A stretch of 7,690 bases of DNA from Bacillota bacterium (GCA_023621975.1 JAMOAC010000047.1:1-7690); one strand, 5' to 3'. Shown: positions 1-7,024, numbered from the stretch's first letter. Notes: generated by a model not told the origin, from the sequence alone. A program made the numbers and translations.

Positions 1-90
1 CAATGCCGTAAGACCAGGGAAGAGCTGTTTTCACTGGATTATACGGTTTATGAGGATATAATAAACAAATTGCTGGAGGTTATAGCCTGA
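1..90 (+). CDS. C-terminal fragment of an unidentified gene
   Basis: The first frame is open from the window edge to a TGA at 88-90 and encodes 29 residues ending DIINKLLEVIA, an amphipathic helix-like tail typical of many protein C-termini. The other two forward frames stop at 7-9 and around 56-61, so this is the only frame open to a sensible end. The gene converges on the minus-strand cluster, and a strong hairpin begins 16 bp after the stop, which supports a real gene end. Too little protein is present to name a family; the tail could belong to a glycosyltransferase or kinase-like protein, but that is a guess and not an assignment. Confidence 0.55.
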   Translation, partial: QCRKTREELFSLDYTVYEDIINKLLEVIA

Positions 91-106
91 TTAATTGCAA
101 TAAAAT

Positions 107-160
107 TTGAGCTTCGCCATACAATAATCTATGCATAAAATTATTGAAGGCGAAGCTCAA
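107..160. terminator. Bidirectional intrinsic terminator between convergent genes
   Basis: A perfect 12-bp inverted repeat (TTGAGCTTCGCC at 107-118, GGCGAAGCTCAA at 149-160) continues inward as a second 7-bp stem (CAATAAT at 122-128, ATTATTG at 140-146) around an 11-nt loop. On the + strand it is followed by TTTATTATT, and on the minus strand by AATTTTATT, so it can work in both directions. It lies 16 bp past the + strand gene stop and 113 bp past the minus-strand enzyme stop, as expected for a shared terminator of convergent transcription units. Confidence 0.8.
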
Positions 161-272
161 TTTATTATTGGAGAAATTTCATGGCTGGATTTCAATTCAG
201 CATAATAAAGGTTTTGCCTTGCCTTGATATTAACCTGATAAGGGCTTCCTTTTCAGGTTGATAAAATGAGCA
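161..272. other. Non-coding spacer with a second hairpin (232-259)
   Basis: This spacer lies between the terminator hairpin and the minus-strand enzyme stop. It contains an inverted repeat, AACCTGA at 232-238 with TCAGGTT at 253-259, extended by AAGG (240-243) and CCTT (248-251) around a GCTT loop, giving 11 paired bases and one T-T mismatch. No U-run follows on either strand, so it is not a canonical intrinsic terminator. It may protect the 3' end of the enzyme mRNA. A 26-codon + strand ORF at 181-261 overlaps it and is not accepted as a gene. Nothing else was recognised. Confidence 0.55.
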
Positions 273-2786
273 TTAAAACCTGATTTCGATTTTTCCCGAT
301 GCGGGAGTAATATTATGCATTTCACCGGAGCACAGGCTTTCTCCGGTGATAACTTCGGGTGTGGTATCACATCTTATGCATATTGTCTTCTCTGTATTAA
401 TTGCAAGCTCTCCTCTGAAACCTTTTATAAAAAGGATTTCAAAATCAGGAGCAAAGCTTTCCAAAACTGTTTTTCCGTTTAATTGCCTCAGGCACCCGTT
501 CAAAACACCGTCAAAGTCCTCTGTCCGTATTATTGCCGTACACTTGAACCATGTATCGCATGCCCGGGCAAAAACATACCTTGATAGTGAATTATCCTCC
601 AATTGCGGAAACCCGTACGCTATCCTGAAATTTATATCCTCGCCCCTGTCCAGGTCACCTCCTCCGGTGATTGCATCACATTGATAATGGCTGTACATCG
701 TACCATCGGGCATTACCTTTGAAAAACTGCACATAAAGCCATTGAAAGAATCAATAAGCCGATGGGCGTCACCTGTGACAATTGCATAATGGAATTGGGC
801 CTCAGCCCGCCAGATGGACCAGGAGTGGCCGCAATTGATGGCAGGACCGTCATGATCCCCCTCCCATATGCTTTCCCACCAGCGCAAAGAACTTCTGAAC
901 ATATGGACATTGTGGGTGTATATGCTCCAGGCATCATGATATGAAAGCACTTCGCCGGCAAACTCAACAAATTTTTCATTATGCCGGATATAACGGTCTA
1001 CATAAAGCAATGACAGGGCTGTACATGATATAGAGCCGTCCTCCATTGCATTTTCTGCACCTTCGGTGGGGAACCTGAGCCCTCTTATGTACAGGTGTTC
1101 CGCTATTTTCAATGCTGCATCTTCAAAAACCCTGTAACGTACATCATTCATTCCCCTCAAAACATTGGCCAAATCCACAATTGGCATTACCATGCATGTA
1201 ACCGTAGTATAATCCGTATAAAAGTCCTTATCGTTAAACTCATGAAAACGCCGTATTTCCCCGTCAGGCATAAGGCAATAGCCAAGGACGGAATTCATGG
1301 CATTTATTGCAAATTCCAGGTATGCCCTGTCTTTATACAGTTTAAAGGCTTCTATCAACATGGCTACCCCGTTGAAAACCTCCTGTATGCGTGTGGAATT
1401 ATAAGTAAAGTAGGAAGGACCGCCATATTGCTTTTCTGCAACAATAGTGAGCCGGAATGTATATAGCTTGGGGTCATTCGCAGTCATCCATGCCAGCAGG
1501 TTTTTTACATCAATGGAGGCCTTTCCGTTATATCCGAAAAGATTCATTTGCTTTAAGGCAGCGAGAGCCCACATTTGAGACTCACATAAGTTTTTATCGG
1601 AAACCTCAAACATGCCGGGATAATTTGTACCAAAGGGTTCCCAAAGGGGCTGCTGATTGTCATTGAAAGCCACAATGCGTTTATAATGCTGCTTCTGGCT
1701 CATAAGGGCTTTTGTGGACATGCTGCTCCAACTATCAATGGCAAAGATTGAGCAATCCAGGCCTTTGATGTCACCATTGAAGGGTATGACATGGTATTTA
1801 CCGTATTGGTCCAGGGCAACTTCTACAGAAGAAGGGTTAACAGAACCAGTGGACCAACAAGCTGAAGAACTGACAGATTTAATAGAAGGACACCTGTCGG
1901 AATAAGCAGCGGGTGAACCGGCAGAAGCACCGGAAGGACACCCGGCAGCAGAACCTATACCGGAATTGCCGACAGGCAGCTCATACACACACCCGTCCGG
2001 CTTTATAATTTTAAAATGCGTACAAGCACCGATAACGTCCACTTTAAGCTGCTGTCCTGTGAAGCTTGCTGATTGCTTGTAGAAAGCAGCCGGTACTTCA
2101 TACAATGAAGATGCATACCTTAAGGCGTCAAGGTAGCCAAAAACAGGAACCAGTCTTGCTGTTACAGCTCTGACGGGCCTATCTGGCATTCCATAAGCCC
2201 TGTCAAAGGAGGATAAAAGTTTTATGTTTTTAAAGAATTGACCACAGTTATTTTCCGAGTAATCAATCTTGTATCCGTCAATATCGTTTTCCACTATTAC
2301 CAGGAGATTATTCCTGTCCGGGCGGGTTAAATATATGAACCGAAAGCGGTTGTCATAAGTAATATACGGGGATGATATCAAAAATTGATGCGTCCAGTGC
2401 CCGTCTTTTTTGCCCATCAGGTTGAAGGGCAGGTTCATGCCGAATTCACTGCTTCGGGTTTTCCCCTCTTCCAATTTGATTTTCAGACAATAATCGTCTA
2501 ATATATATTCAATTTTTGTACCGGTTTCTTCATTAACTGATACAACACTGTTGCCATCACCTTTGCAAGGTTTTCCGTATACTGACTTTCTGCTGACATA
2601 GGGGGTATATCTTGGCTTTTTTCCTGTTGTAATATCATCAGACATCAGTGTAAAGGAGGTTGAGGCAAAATCCCCTTTGCCGTCAGTTATGTCAACCGGA
2701 TCTTCATATCTTAAGTCAAGAATTTCATTTATTGTCCCGCTGATTTCATCAATCTTCACTTTGAATATTTTTGATACCAAATTCAT
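273..2786 (-). CDS. Putative cytoplasmic alpha/alpha-barrel carbohydrate-active enzyme, uncharacterised (837 aa)
   Basis: I do not recognise a named family. The start chosen is the ATG at 2784-2786, which has a perfect GGAGGT site 7 nt upstream (2794-2799). An in-frame ATG upstream would add 37 residues, but these are only the translation of a GC-rich repeat. There is no signal peptide or membrane segment, so the protein is probably cytoplasmic; its 20 or so cysteines fit a reducing compartment. Visible layout: a beta-rich N-terminal part (about 1-235, with GHWTHQFLISSPYITYDNRFRFIYLTRPDR), an Ig-like segment (about 240-336) split by a Ser/Ala/Gly/Cys-rich insertion (about 273-320), a long helical region rich in Trp, Tyr, His and acidic residues (about 395-740), and a short beta-rich tail (about 745-837). 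Conserved-looking motifs are RWWESIWEGDHDGP (635-648), CGHSWSIWRAEAQFHY (652-667), SHYQCDAITGGGDL (699-712) and EDINFRIAYGFPQLED (716-731). Helical hairpins with such motifs resemble six-hairpin glycosidases or polysaccharide lyases. Its position at the end of a sugar-transport cluster supports action on imported oligosaccharides. The reaction and substrate are unknown. Confidence 0.8.
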   Translation of the reverse strand: MNLVSKIFKVKIDEISGTINEILDLRYEDPVDITDGKGDFASTSFTLMSDDITTGKKPRYTPYVSRKSVYGKPCKGDGNSVVSVNEETGTKIEYILDDYCLKIKLEEGKTRSSEFGMNLPFNLMGKKDGHWTHQFLISSPYITYDNRFRFIYLTRPDRNNLLVIVENDIDGYKIDYSENNCGQFFKNIKLLSSFDRAYGMPDRPVRAVTARLVPVFGYLDALRYASSLYEVPAAFYKQSASFTGQQLKVDVIGACTHFKIIKPDGCVYELPVGNSGIGSAAGCPSGASAGSPAAYSDRCPSIKSVSSSACWSTGSVNPSSVEVALDQYGKYHVIPFNGDIKGLDCSIFAIDSWSSMSTKALMSQKQHYKRIVAFNDNQQPLWEPFGTNYPGMFEVSDKNLCESQMWALAALKQMNLFGYNGKASIDVKNLLAWMTANDPKLYTFRLTIVAEKQYGGPSYFTYNSTRIQEVFNGVAMLIEAFKLYKDRAYLEFAINAMNSVLGYCLMPDGEIRRFHEFNDKDFYTDYTTVTCMVMPIVDLANVLRGMNDVRYRVFEDAALKIAEHLYIRGLRFPTEGAENAMEDGSISCTALSLLYVDRYIRHNEKFVEFAGEVLSYHDAWSIYTHNVHMFRSSLRWWESIWEGDHDGPAINCGHSWSIWRAEAQFHYAIVTGDAHRLIDSFNGFMCSFSKVMPDGTMYSHYQCDAITGGGDLDRGEDINFRIAYGFPQLEDNSLSRYVFARACDTWFKCTAIIRTEDFDGVLNGCLRQLNGKTVLESFAPDFEILFIKGFRGELAINTEKTICIRCDTTPEVITGESLCSGEMHNITPASGKIEIRF

Positions 2787-2793
2787 AGAAAGC

Positions 2794-2799
2794 ACCTCC
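2794..2799 (-). promoter_or_regulatory. Ribosome binding site that sets the enzyme start
   Basis: On the minus strand the sequence is GGAGGT, 7 nt ahead of ATG 2784-2786. This is an optimal Shine-Dalgarno and spacing. No comparable site precedes the upstream in-frame ATG at 2895-2897, which lies inside the repeat cluster. Confidence 0.85.
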
Positions 2800-2805
2800 G
2801 CGGCT

Positions 2806-2880
2806 AAAATAAGGGACCAGGGGGACGGTTCTTCTGGTTCCCTCTGGTCCGGGGACCACAAGAACCGTCTCCCTGGTCCC
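2806..2880 (-). terminator. Terminator-like hairpin just upstream of the enzyme RBS
   Basis: Read on the minus strand, the 21-bp GC-rich stem formed by repeat units 1 and 2 ends at 2813 and is followed immediately by TTATTTT (2812-2806). It sits between the regulator stop and the enzyme start, ending about 26 nt before the enzyme ATG. It could cause partial termination or processing between the two genes, so the enzyme may be expressed less than the regulator. The U-run is short and interrupted, so efficiency is uncertain. The function may be incidental to a repeat insertion. Confidence 0.45.
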
Positions 2881-2928
2881 GGGACCACAGGAACCATCCC
2901 TCTGGTTCTCCACCCGCCCCATGGTTCC
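2813..2928. repeat. GC-rich palindromic repeat cluster (REP-like, three ~30-bp units)
   Basis: Three related units are visible. Units 2 (2852-2880) and 3 (2881-2910) are head-to-tail with a 29-bp offset and agree at 22 of their first 26 positions. Unit 1 (2813-2842) is the same motif inverted. Units 1 and 2 pair as GGGACCAGGG (2813-2822) with CCCTGGTCCC (2871-2880) and then GACGGTTCTT (2824-2833) with AAGAACCGTC (2860-2869), giving a 21-bp stem with one G-T pair. An inner TGGTCC/GGACCA pairing occurs at 2845-2850/2853-2858. Unit 3 has two mutually exclusive partners: GAACCA (2891-2896) with TGGTTC (2903-2908), or GGAACCAT (2890-2897) with ATGGTTCC (2921-2928). Repeats of this GGGACC...GGTCCC type recur, as far as I recall, in clostridial genomes and are thought to be mobilised by REP-associated tyrosine transposases; none is encoded here. 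The composition is much richer in G+C than the flanking genes. Confidence 0.8.
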
Positions 2929-2968
2929 CCCTGTATCCTTTAAAGCCATGATTCAATCATCATAGGTA

Positions 2969-5185
2969 TTATAAAGTTCTGCTCGAAACAATAATCTTCC
3001 TGTATTCTTCCGGTTTTACTCCTTCGTACCTTACAAAAGCCCTCTTGAAGGAGTAATCGTTTTCATACCCGACAGCTTTTGCAATTTTCGGGATACTGTA
3101 TTTTTTGATGCACAGCATCTCTTTTGCCTTATCCATTCTGATACGGCATATATAATCATAGAAATTTATGCCCATGTTTTCTTTGAACATCTTTGAAATG
3201 GATGACGCAGAAAGGTTGAATTTATCACTGAGATTCTTAAGCGAAAGCATGCTGTCGGTAATATTATTGTTTATGTAATCTATAATCTGTCTGGCCATGC
3301 AGATATCATTGTCCTCTGTGTTCCGGATATTTGTCCTGTCGCATATTTTGGAACAGACCAGATATGTAAAATCCCAGAGCAATTGGACGTTTTCAGTTTC
3401 CTGTAACATTGAGAGCTCCTGGTTTTGCTCGTCCAGATCCATTACATCCACGTTCAGCTCCTGCAGGACCCTTGTCAGCGTGTTGATAATGTCCGTTGTA
3501 AGCTTAATGATTGCAGCCTCTTCATAGCTGCGCTTTTCGTTTTCCAGCCTGATTTCATCCAAAATCTTCTTTGCAGTGTCATAATCCCCTATTTTAGTCT
3601 TGTTAATAAGCTGTATCTCCCAATCAGTAGGATAGTAATAAGTCATTCCTTTGTTTATCAAAAGATTTGTTTGAACAATATTGGATTTTAAACGGAAATT
3701 GCTTTGATCCTCCTTGGCTTTCTGGAAAGATTTGCTTATGCCGACGATTCCCTTTTCCATACTACCGAAGAAGATTTTAGGTGTAAACGAAAGGGCTGAT
3801 TTTTCATGAGACAGCTCCTCAGAAAACTCATCGCAGATTTTATGGTCCAGGCTGCCCTCCTCAAAATCAATTACTATTATAATGCTGCCGTCAACGGATA
3901 CGACAATTTGATAGCTTGTTTCCATGTTTCTCAGAATTTTGTCGACGGCATTATACAAGGCAAACATGTCTGAGTTCTTATACTCGACTTTGTTTGAGTG
4001 AGTTTCTCTTTCCACCAGCATGACCAGGTAATATAATTCATCAGTATAGTCAAGACCTATTTCTTTCATCTTAAAGCCCAGGTTGTCCCTTTCGAAGTAT
4101 CCTGCCAGCAATCTTTTCAACATGTCACTTCTTGCAGCATTCTGGTATCTGATTACCTGCATCTGCATCTGCTTTTTCTCTGTAAACAGGGTGTCAAAGG
4201 TTTTATCGATGAACAAGTATTCATGTTCTTCCGCCCTGTTGGGAGTCCCAACACCGCTGAATATTTTCCTGACAATATTTCTGACGGGCGTATAATTTAC
4301 GTATGCAAAAGAATATGCAATCATTGAGCCTGTAATAAGTGAAATGATAATGGCAATGATAACAGAGTATAAAGCTTCGAAACTTGGACTGGCAGTGTCA
4401 ATTTTATAAATGAAGCTATATTCGATCGAATTTTTGTCGGACTGATAATCGACCCGGTGAAATTTTTCCTCATCTATTTCGCCAGAGTAATTCTTTTCAA
4501 GGATTAAGCCATCAATACCGGCGATAGAATATCCCACCAGCAGGTTGCTGCTGATGCTGTCAATATAGCTGTCCAGGTATTTTCTGTTGATATATAATAT
4601 AAGTATGGCCCGGGGGTTGTTTGCAAACTCAAGCTTTTGAGTGATAACAAAAGCATCGTAAGAATTATCAGTTATCGCAGAAATATCAAAATAATCAAAA
4701 TTTCCGGTATTTTGGACTGTGGTTTGAAAGTATTCGAATGAAATGCTTCGAATATTTAACCTTTTCATATATGAATGCATAGTAAACCAGCCGATTTGAT
4801 CAAAGACGGTATCTTTTCTGGGAAAATAGACAGCCACATTATCAATTCCCGAATATATTGATTTGAATATCATAAGTTCCCTGCATATTTCATTTCTTTT
4901 CACTACACTGAATTCACTATCAAAAACGTCTGTGTTGGACATGAAGCGTGTTACCCATGAAGAAGTCAACAGGTCATCCCTGATCTTGGTGTATTGGGTA
5001 AATATGTTATCCAACTGATTAGAAATTTGTACAGCTTCGTTTTGATACCTTGTGATGCTCTTCTGACGCATATCACTTTTAACACTGAAATAAACAGTCA
5101 CACAGAAAATGCATATTGGCAGGCAGAGCATTATAGTGTAAGAAAATATGTATTTTCTGAAGAGCTTGCTTTTGATATTATCCAT
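2969..5185 (-). CDS. Membrane-tethered AraC-family transcriptional regulator (YesS/YtdP-like architecture)
   Basis: A one-component sensor-regulator of 738 residues. A first membrane helix lies at about 12-34 (FSYTIMLCLPICIFCVTVYF). It is followed by an extracytoplasmic region of about 235 residues, probably a Cache-type sensor by comparison with the family, and a second membrane helix at about 271-296 (ALYSVIIAIIISLITGSMIA). The cytoplasmic part has a linker with a probable coiled segment (about 325-360), a middle domain (about 380-620), and a C-terminal double helix-turn-helix AraC domain (about 632-733) with the family signature GYENDYSFKRAFVRYEGVKPEEYR. The length and order match Bacillus subtilis YesS and YtdP, which belong to pectin/rhamnogalacturonan regions. 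The start ATG has GGGGGG 9 nt upstream. It lies 152 bp after the binding-protein gene with its own candidate promoter. It most likely responds to a glycan signal and activates the transporter and enzyme genes; the ligand is unknown. Confidence 0.93.
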   Translation of the reverse strand: MDNIKSKLFRKYIFSYTIMLCLPICIFCVTVYFSVKSDMRQKSITRYQNEAVQISNQLDNIFTQYTKIRDDLLTSSWVTRFMSNTDVFDSEFSVVKRNEICRELMIFKSIYSGIDNVAVYFPRKDTVFDQIGWFTMHSYMKRLNIRSISFEYFQTTVQNTGNFDYFDISAITDNSYDAFVITQKLEFANNPRAILILYINRKYLDSYIDSISSNLLVGYSIAGIDGLILEKNYSGEIDEEKFHRVDYQSDKNSIEYSFIYKIDTASPSFEALYSVIIAIIISLITGSMIAYSFAYVNYTPVRNIVRKIFSGVGTPNRAEEHEYLFIDKTFDTLFTEKKQMQMQVIRYQNAARSDMLKRLLAGYFERDNLGFKMKEIGLDYTDELYYLVMLVERETHSNKVEYKNSDMFALYNAVDKILRNMETSYQIVVSVDGSIIIVIDFEEGSLDHKICDEFSEELSHEKSALSFTPKIFFGSMEKGIVGISKSFQKAKEDQSNFRLKSNIVQTNLLINKGMTYYYPTDWEIQLINKTKIGDYDTAKKILDEIRLENEKRSYEEAAIIKLTTDIINTLTRVLQELNVDVMDLDEQNQELSMLQETENVQLLWDFTYLVCSKICDRTNIRNTEDNDICMARQIIDYINNNITDSMLSLKNLSDKFNLSASSISKMFKENMGINFYDYICRIRMDKAKEMLCIKKYSIPKIAKAVGYENDYSFKRAFVRYEGVKPEEYRKIIVSSRTL

Positions 5186-5220
5186 AACTCAAAGCCCCCC
5201 TGAAATACTGCCATACTTTA

Positions 5221-5229
5221 ATTATACCA
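5221..5229 (-). promoter_or_regulatory. Candidate extended -10 promoter of the AraC-type regulator
   Basis: On the minus strand the sequence reads TGGTATAAT: a perfect TATAAT (5226-5221) with the TG of an extended -10 element (5229-5228). Transcription would begin near 5214, giving a leader of about 30 nt before the regulator ATG at 5185. The -35 match is weak (TTGGCG at 19 nt spacing, inside the hairpin at 5245-5286), consistent with an extended -10 promoter or one needing an activator. Confidence 0.6.
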
Positions 5230-5244
5230 CATTTTTACTTATGC

Positions 5245-5286
5245 ACGCCAAAGAGAATAGACAAGAGTATCTATTCTCCATGGCGT
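5245..5286. repeat. 15-bp hairpin / inverted repeat upstream of the regulator promoter
   Basis: ACGCCA (5245-5250) pairs with TGGCGT (5281-5286), and GAGAATAGA (5253-5261) with TCTATTCTC (5270-5278), separated by a 2x2 internal loop and closed by an 8-nt loop. It lies 51 bp past the binding-protein stop and its left arm reaches the -35 region of the regulator promoter. No U-run follows on the minus strand (GCATAAGTAAAAATG). It could be the 3' stabilising hairpin or a weak terminator of the transporter mRNA, an operator for the regulator gene, or both. Confidence 0.7.
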
Positions 5287-5337
5287 ATCACGATATATAT
5301 GCTGTGGACAGTACTATTAAGAGAGATTACTTAATGA

Positions 5338-6969
5338 TTATCTGCTGTTGTACAGATCAAGCTGAATCTGTCTGATTTCAATCAATCTGTCAAGTCCGAG
5401 TTCCTTCATTTCTGCGATGTAAGTATCCCAATCATCAAGTGATTTTTCACCGAGTATCAGGTTGATGGCAAGCTCCTGGGAGTATGTCGACAAATCCGTA
5501 ATAATGGAGTTTATTTCATCAATCTGCTCATCGGTCGGCATTGCAAGGTAAGCATTATTGTCATAAGGAATTACCGGTGTGTAGAATGCGACTCGTCTCT
5601 GGTATTCTGCCTTATGCTCGGGGACGCTGCTGATTTCAAGTTCCATGGGAGCAAACCTGAGTCTTGGGAAAATTGAATCGCCCCAAATGTACTGACCGGG
5701 ACAAATGCGGGTCTCGGACATTTCCTTCCAGTAAGCGTTTCCTATACCGGGCAGGTACTGTTTAACACCGTCAACCACTTCATAGGTCTGGCCTTCAATA
5801 CCCCAGCAGGTTAGAACCTCATATTCTTCAGAGTACAGTATGTCAATAAGTTTTGCCATGCCTTCTTCGTCTTTGCAGTTCTTGGTAACAGCCCAGGTAT
5901 TCCAGGAAAGGTTGGGAGGTTCAATCGCATTTACAGGTGTTATGCCGTTAGCTGCAGGAAGGGGACCGATTGGCAGGTATTGCGGGTCTTCTGCATTTAT
6001 TGAAGGTTCGAGCCATGCCTGCATTGCATAGGAAAACTCCGCTCCGATTTTATTCTCTATCCTCTTCTGACTTGCACGTTCACCAAATGAGCTGCCAAAG
6101 AGGGAAGTGTCAAGAATGCCTTCCTTTACAAGATCGTTCATATATTTGAAATATTCCTTGATGCCTGGCTGGTACCATGGCGATACTATTTTCTGATCTT
6201 CAAGTGCTACTGCAGCAATGGCGGTTCCGAGTCCGAACCATTGAGCTATACCGTTGTTCCAGTCTGCCGGATTCAAAGCCAGTATTTCGTCTTCCAGGCC
6301 ATTTTTGTTTGCGTCCATGGTCCTGAATTTTTTCATAACATCCTTGAATTCCTGGGCAGTTGTTGGAGCCGAAAGATTAAGAGCTTCCAGCCAGTCTTTA
6401 CGAATCAGGATAACCATACATGTTGAGCATTCCTTGCCCTGGTAGGTAATCTTCTGAATGTTGGTAAGCCAATACATGTTGCCGTCTGGTGCCGTATTCA
6501 GCTTGACTACGAAAGGTGCTACTTCCTCCAGAAATCTTTTTGCTCCGCCGTCTCCCTTTTCAATAATCTTGTTGATGGGAAGGAACACTCCCTGCTTGGC
6601 AAGAGCCAAAACAGCAGTATTTCCGACAGTAGAAACATTAACCAGGTCAGGAAGGTCGCTTAAAGAAGCGAGTCTTGTCTGGATAACTACGCTGTATTGG
6701 TCCGATGGTACTGTTTCATAAGTAATTTCAAGGTTTTTGGCCTTGAACATATCGTTGAGTTTGTGCCATATGGGATATTCTTCCCTTTCCTCGAACTTAA
6801 TGTCCCTGCTCACTTCAACCGGCCCCAAAACTTTGAGCTTGTGGACCTTGGTTGTCCCTGAACCATCAACTGGTGCAGTTGTATCTTTACCGCCGCCCGA
6901 CGGGCTGCATGCTGTCAAAACAGTAAGCACCATTAGAACCACTAAGAATAGTGAACAAAATTTCTTCAT
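5338..6969 (-). CDS. ABC transporter extracellular solute-binding lipoprotein (LplA/YtcQ-like, CUT1)
   Basis: A 543-residue substrate-capturing lipoprotein for a carbohydrate ABC importer. It starts MKKFCSLFLVVLMVLTVLTAC: a short Lys-charged N-region, a hydrophobic core and the lipobox LTAC, with Cys21 as the expected lipidation site. A Ser/Gly/Thr-rich tether follows (22-42). The mature part has typical family-1 binding-protein features: LASLSDLPDLV (100-110), an IRKDWLEALNLSAPTTAQEF segment (189-208) and an EF-hand-like loop DANKNGLEDEI (219-229) that may bind calcium. The length, above 500 residues, matches the LplA/YtcQ subgroup associated with complex oligosaccharides. The start is fixed by AAGGGGG 7 nt upstream of ATG. 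It follows the permease gene by 212 bp and has its own candidate promoter. An unusual CSTC pair (181-184) is noted separately. The substrate cannot be read from the sequence. Confidence 0.95.
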   Translation of the reverse strand: MKKFCSLFLVVLMVLTVLTACSPSGGGKDTTAPVDGSGTTKVHKLKVLGPVEVSRDIKFEEREEYPIWHKLNDMFKAKNLEITYETVPSDQYSVVIQTRLASLSDLPDLVNVSTVGNTAVLALAKQGVFLPINKIIEKGDGGAKRFLEEVAPFVVKLNTAPDGNMYWLTNIQKITYQGKECSTCMVILIRKDWLEALNLSAPTTAQEFKDVMKKFRTMDANKNGLEDEILALNPADWNNGIAQWFGLGTAIAAVALEDQKIVSPWYQPGIKEYFKYMNDLVKEGILDTSLFGSSFGERASQKRIENKIGAEFSYAMQAWLEPSINAEDPQYLPIGPLPAANGITPVNAIEPPNLSWNTWAVTKNCKDEEGMAKLIDILYSEEYEVLTCWGIEGQTYEVVDGVKQYLPGIGNAYWKEMSETRICPGQYIWGDSIFPRLRFAPMELEISSVPEHKAEYQRRVAFYTPVIPYDNNAYLAMPTDEQIDEINSIITDLSTYSQELAINLILGEKSLDDWDTYIAEMKELGLDRLIEIRQIQLDLYNSR

Positions 6970-6995
6970 GCTCTTTCCCCCTTTTAATTAATTAT

Positions 6996-7024
6996 ATCAT
7001 ATACAGAAAACATCCACCAGTTAA
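6996..7024 (-). promoter_or_regulatory. Candidate sigma-A promoter of the binding-protein gene
   Basis: On the minus strand, TTAACT (7024-7019) and TATGAT (7001-6996) are separated by 17 nt and match the -35 and -10 consensus at 4/6 and 5/6 positions. An overlapping TATAAT (6996-6991) is a second -10 option with a poor -35 (TGGTGG). Transcription would start about 20 nt before the gene, leaving just room for the Shine-Dalgarno. A separate promoter would allow the binding protein to be made in excess over the permeases. Confidence 0.45.

Noticed and set aside
181..261. 26-residue + strand ORF (MAGFQFSIIKVL...) with a GGAG 7 nt upstream
   Set aside because: It lies directly after the bidirectional terminator with no visible promoter, its end overlaps a hairpin, and its composition is not distinctive. 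Chance is the simpler explanation.
346..684. 112-residue + strand ORF opposite the enzyme 3' end
   Set aside because: It is an antisense shadow with no recognisable domain, and is fully explained by the enzyme frame.
1095..1466. 123-residue + strand ORF opposite the enzyme gene
   Set aside because: It is antisense to a well-supported gene, with Cys/His/Ile-rich shadow composition and no family resemblance.
2813..2928. Possible CRISPR array
   Set aside because: There are only three divergent palindromic units, one inverted, two of them directly abutting without spacers; no cas gene is present.
2749..2949. 66-residue minus-strand ORF (MALKDTGGTMGRVENQ...) across the regulator/enzyme gap
   Set aside because: Its sequence is almost wholly translated GC-rich repeat and it runs into the enzyme gene in another frame; no credible RBS was seen.
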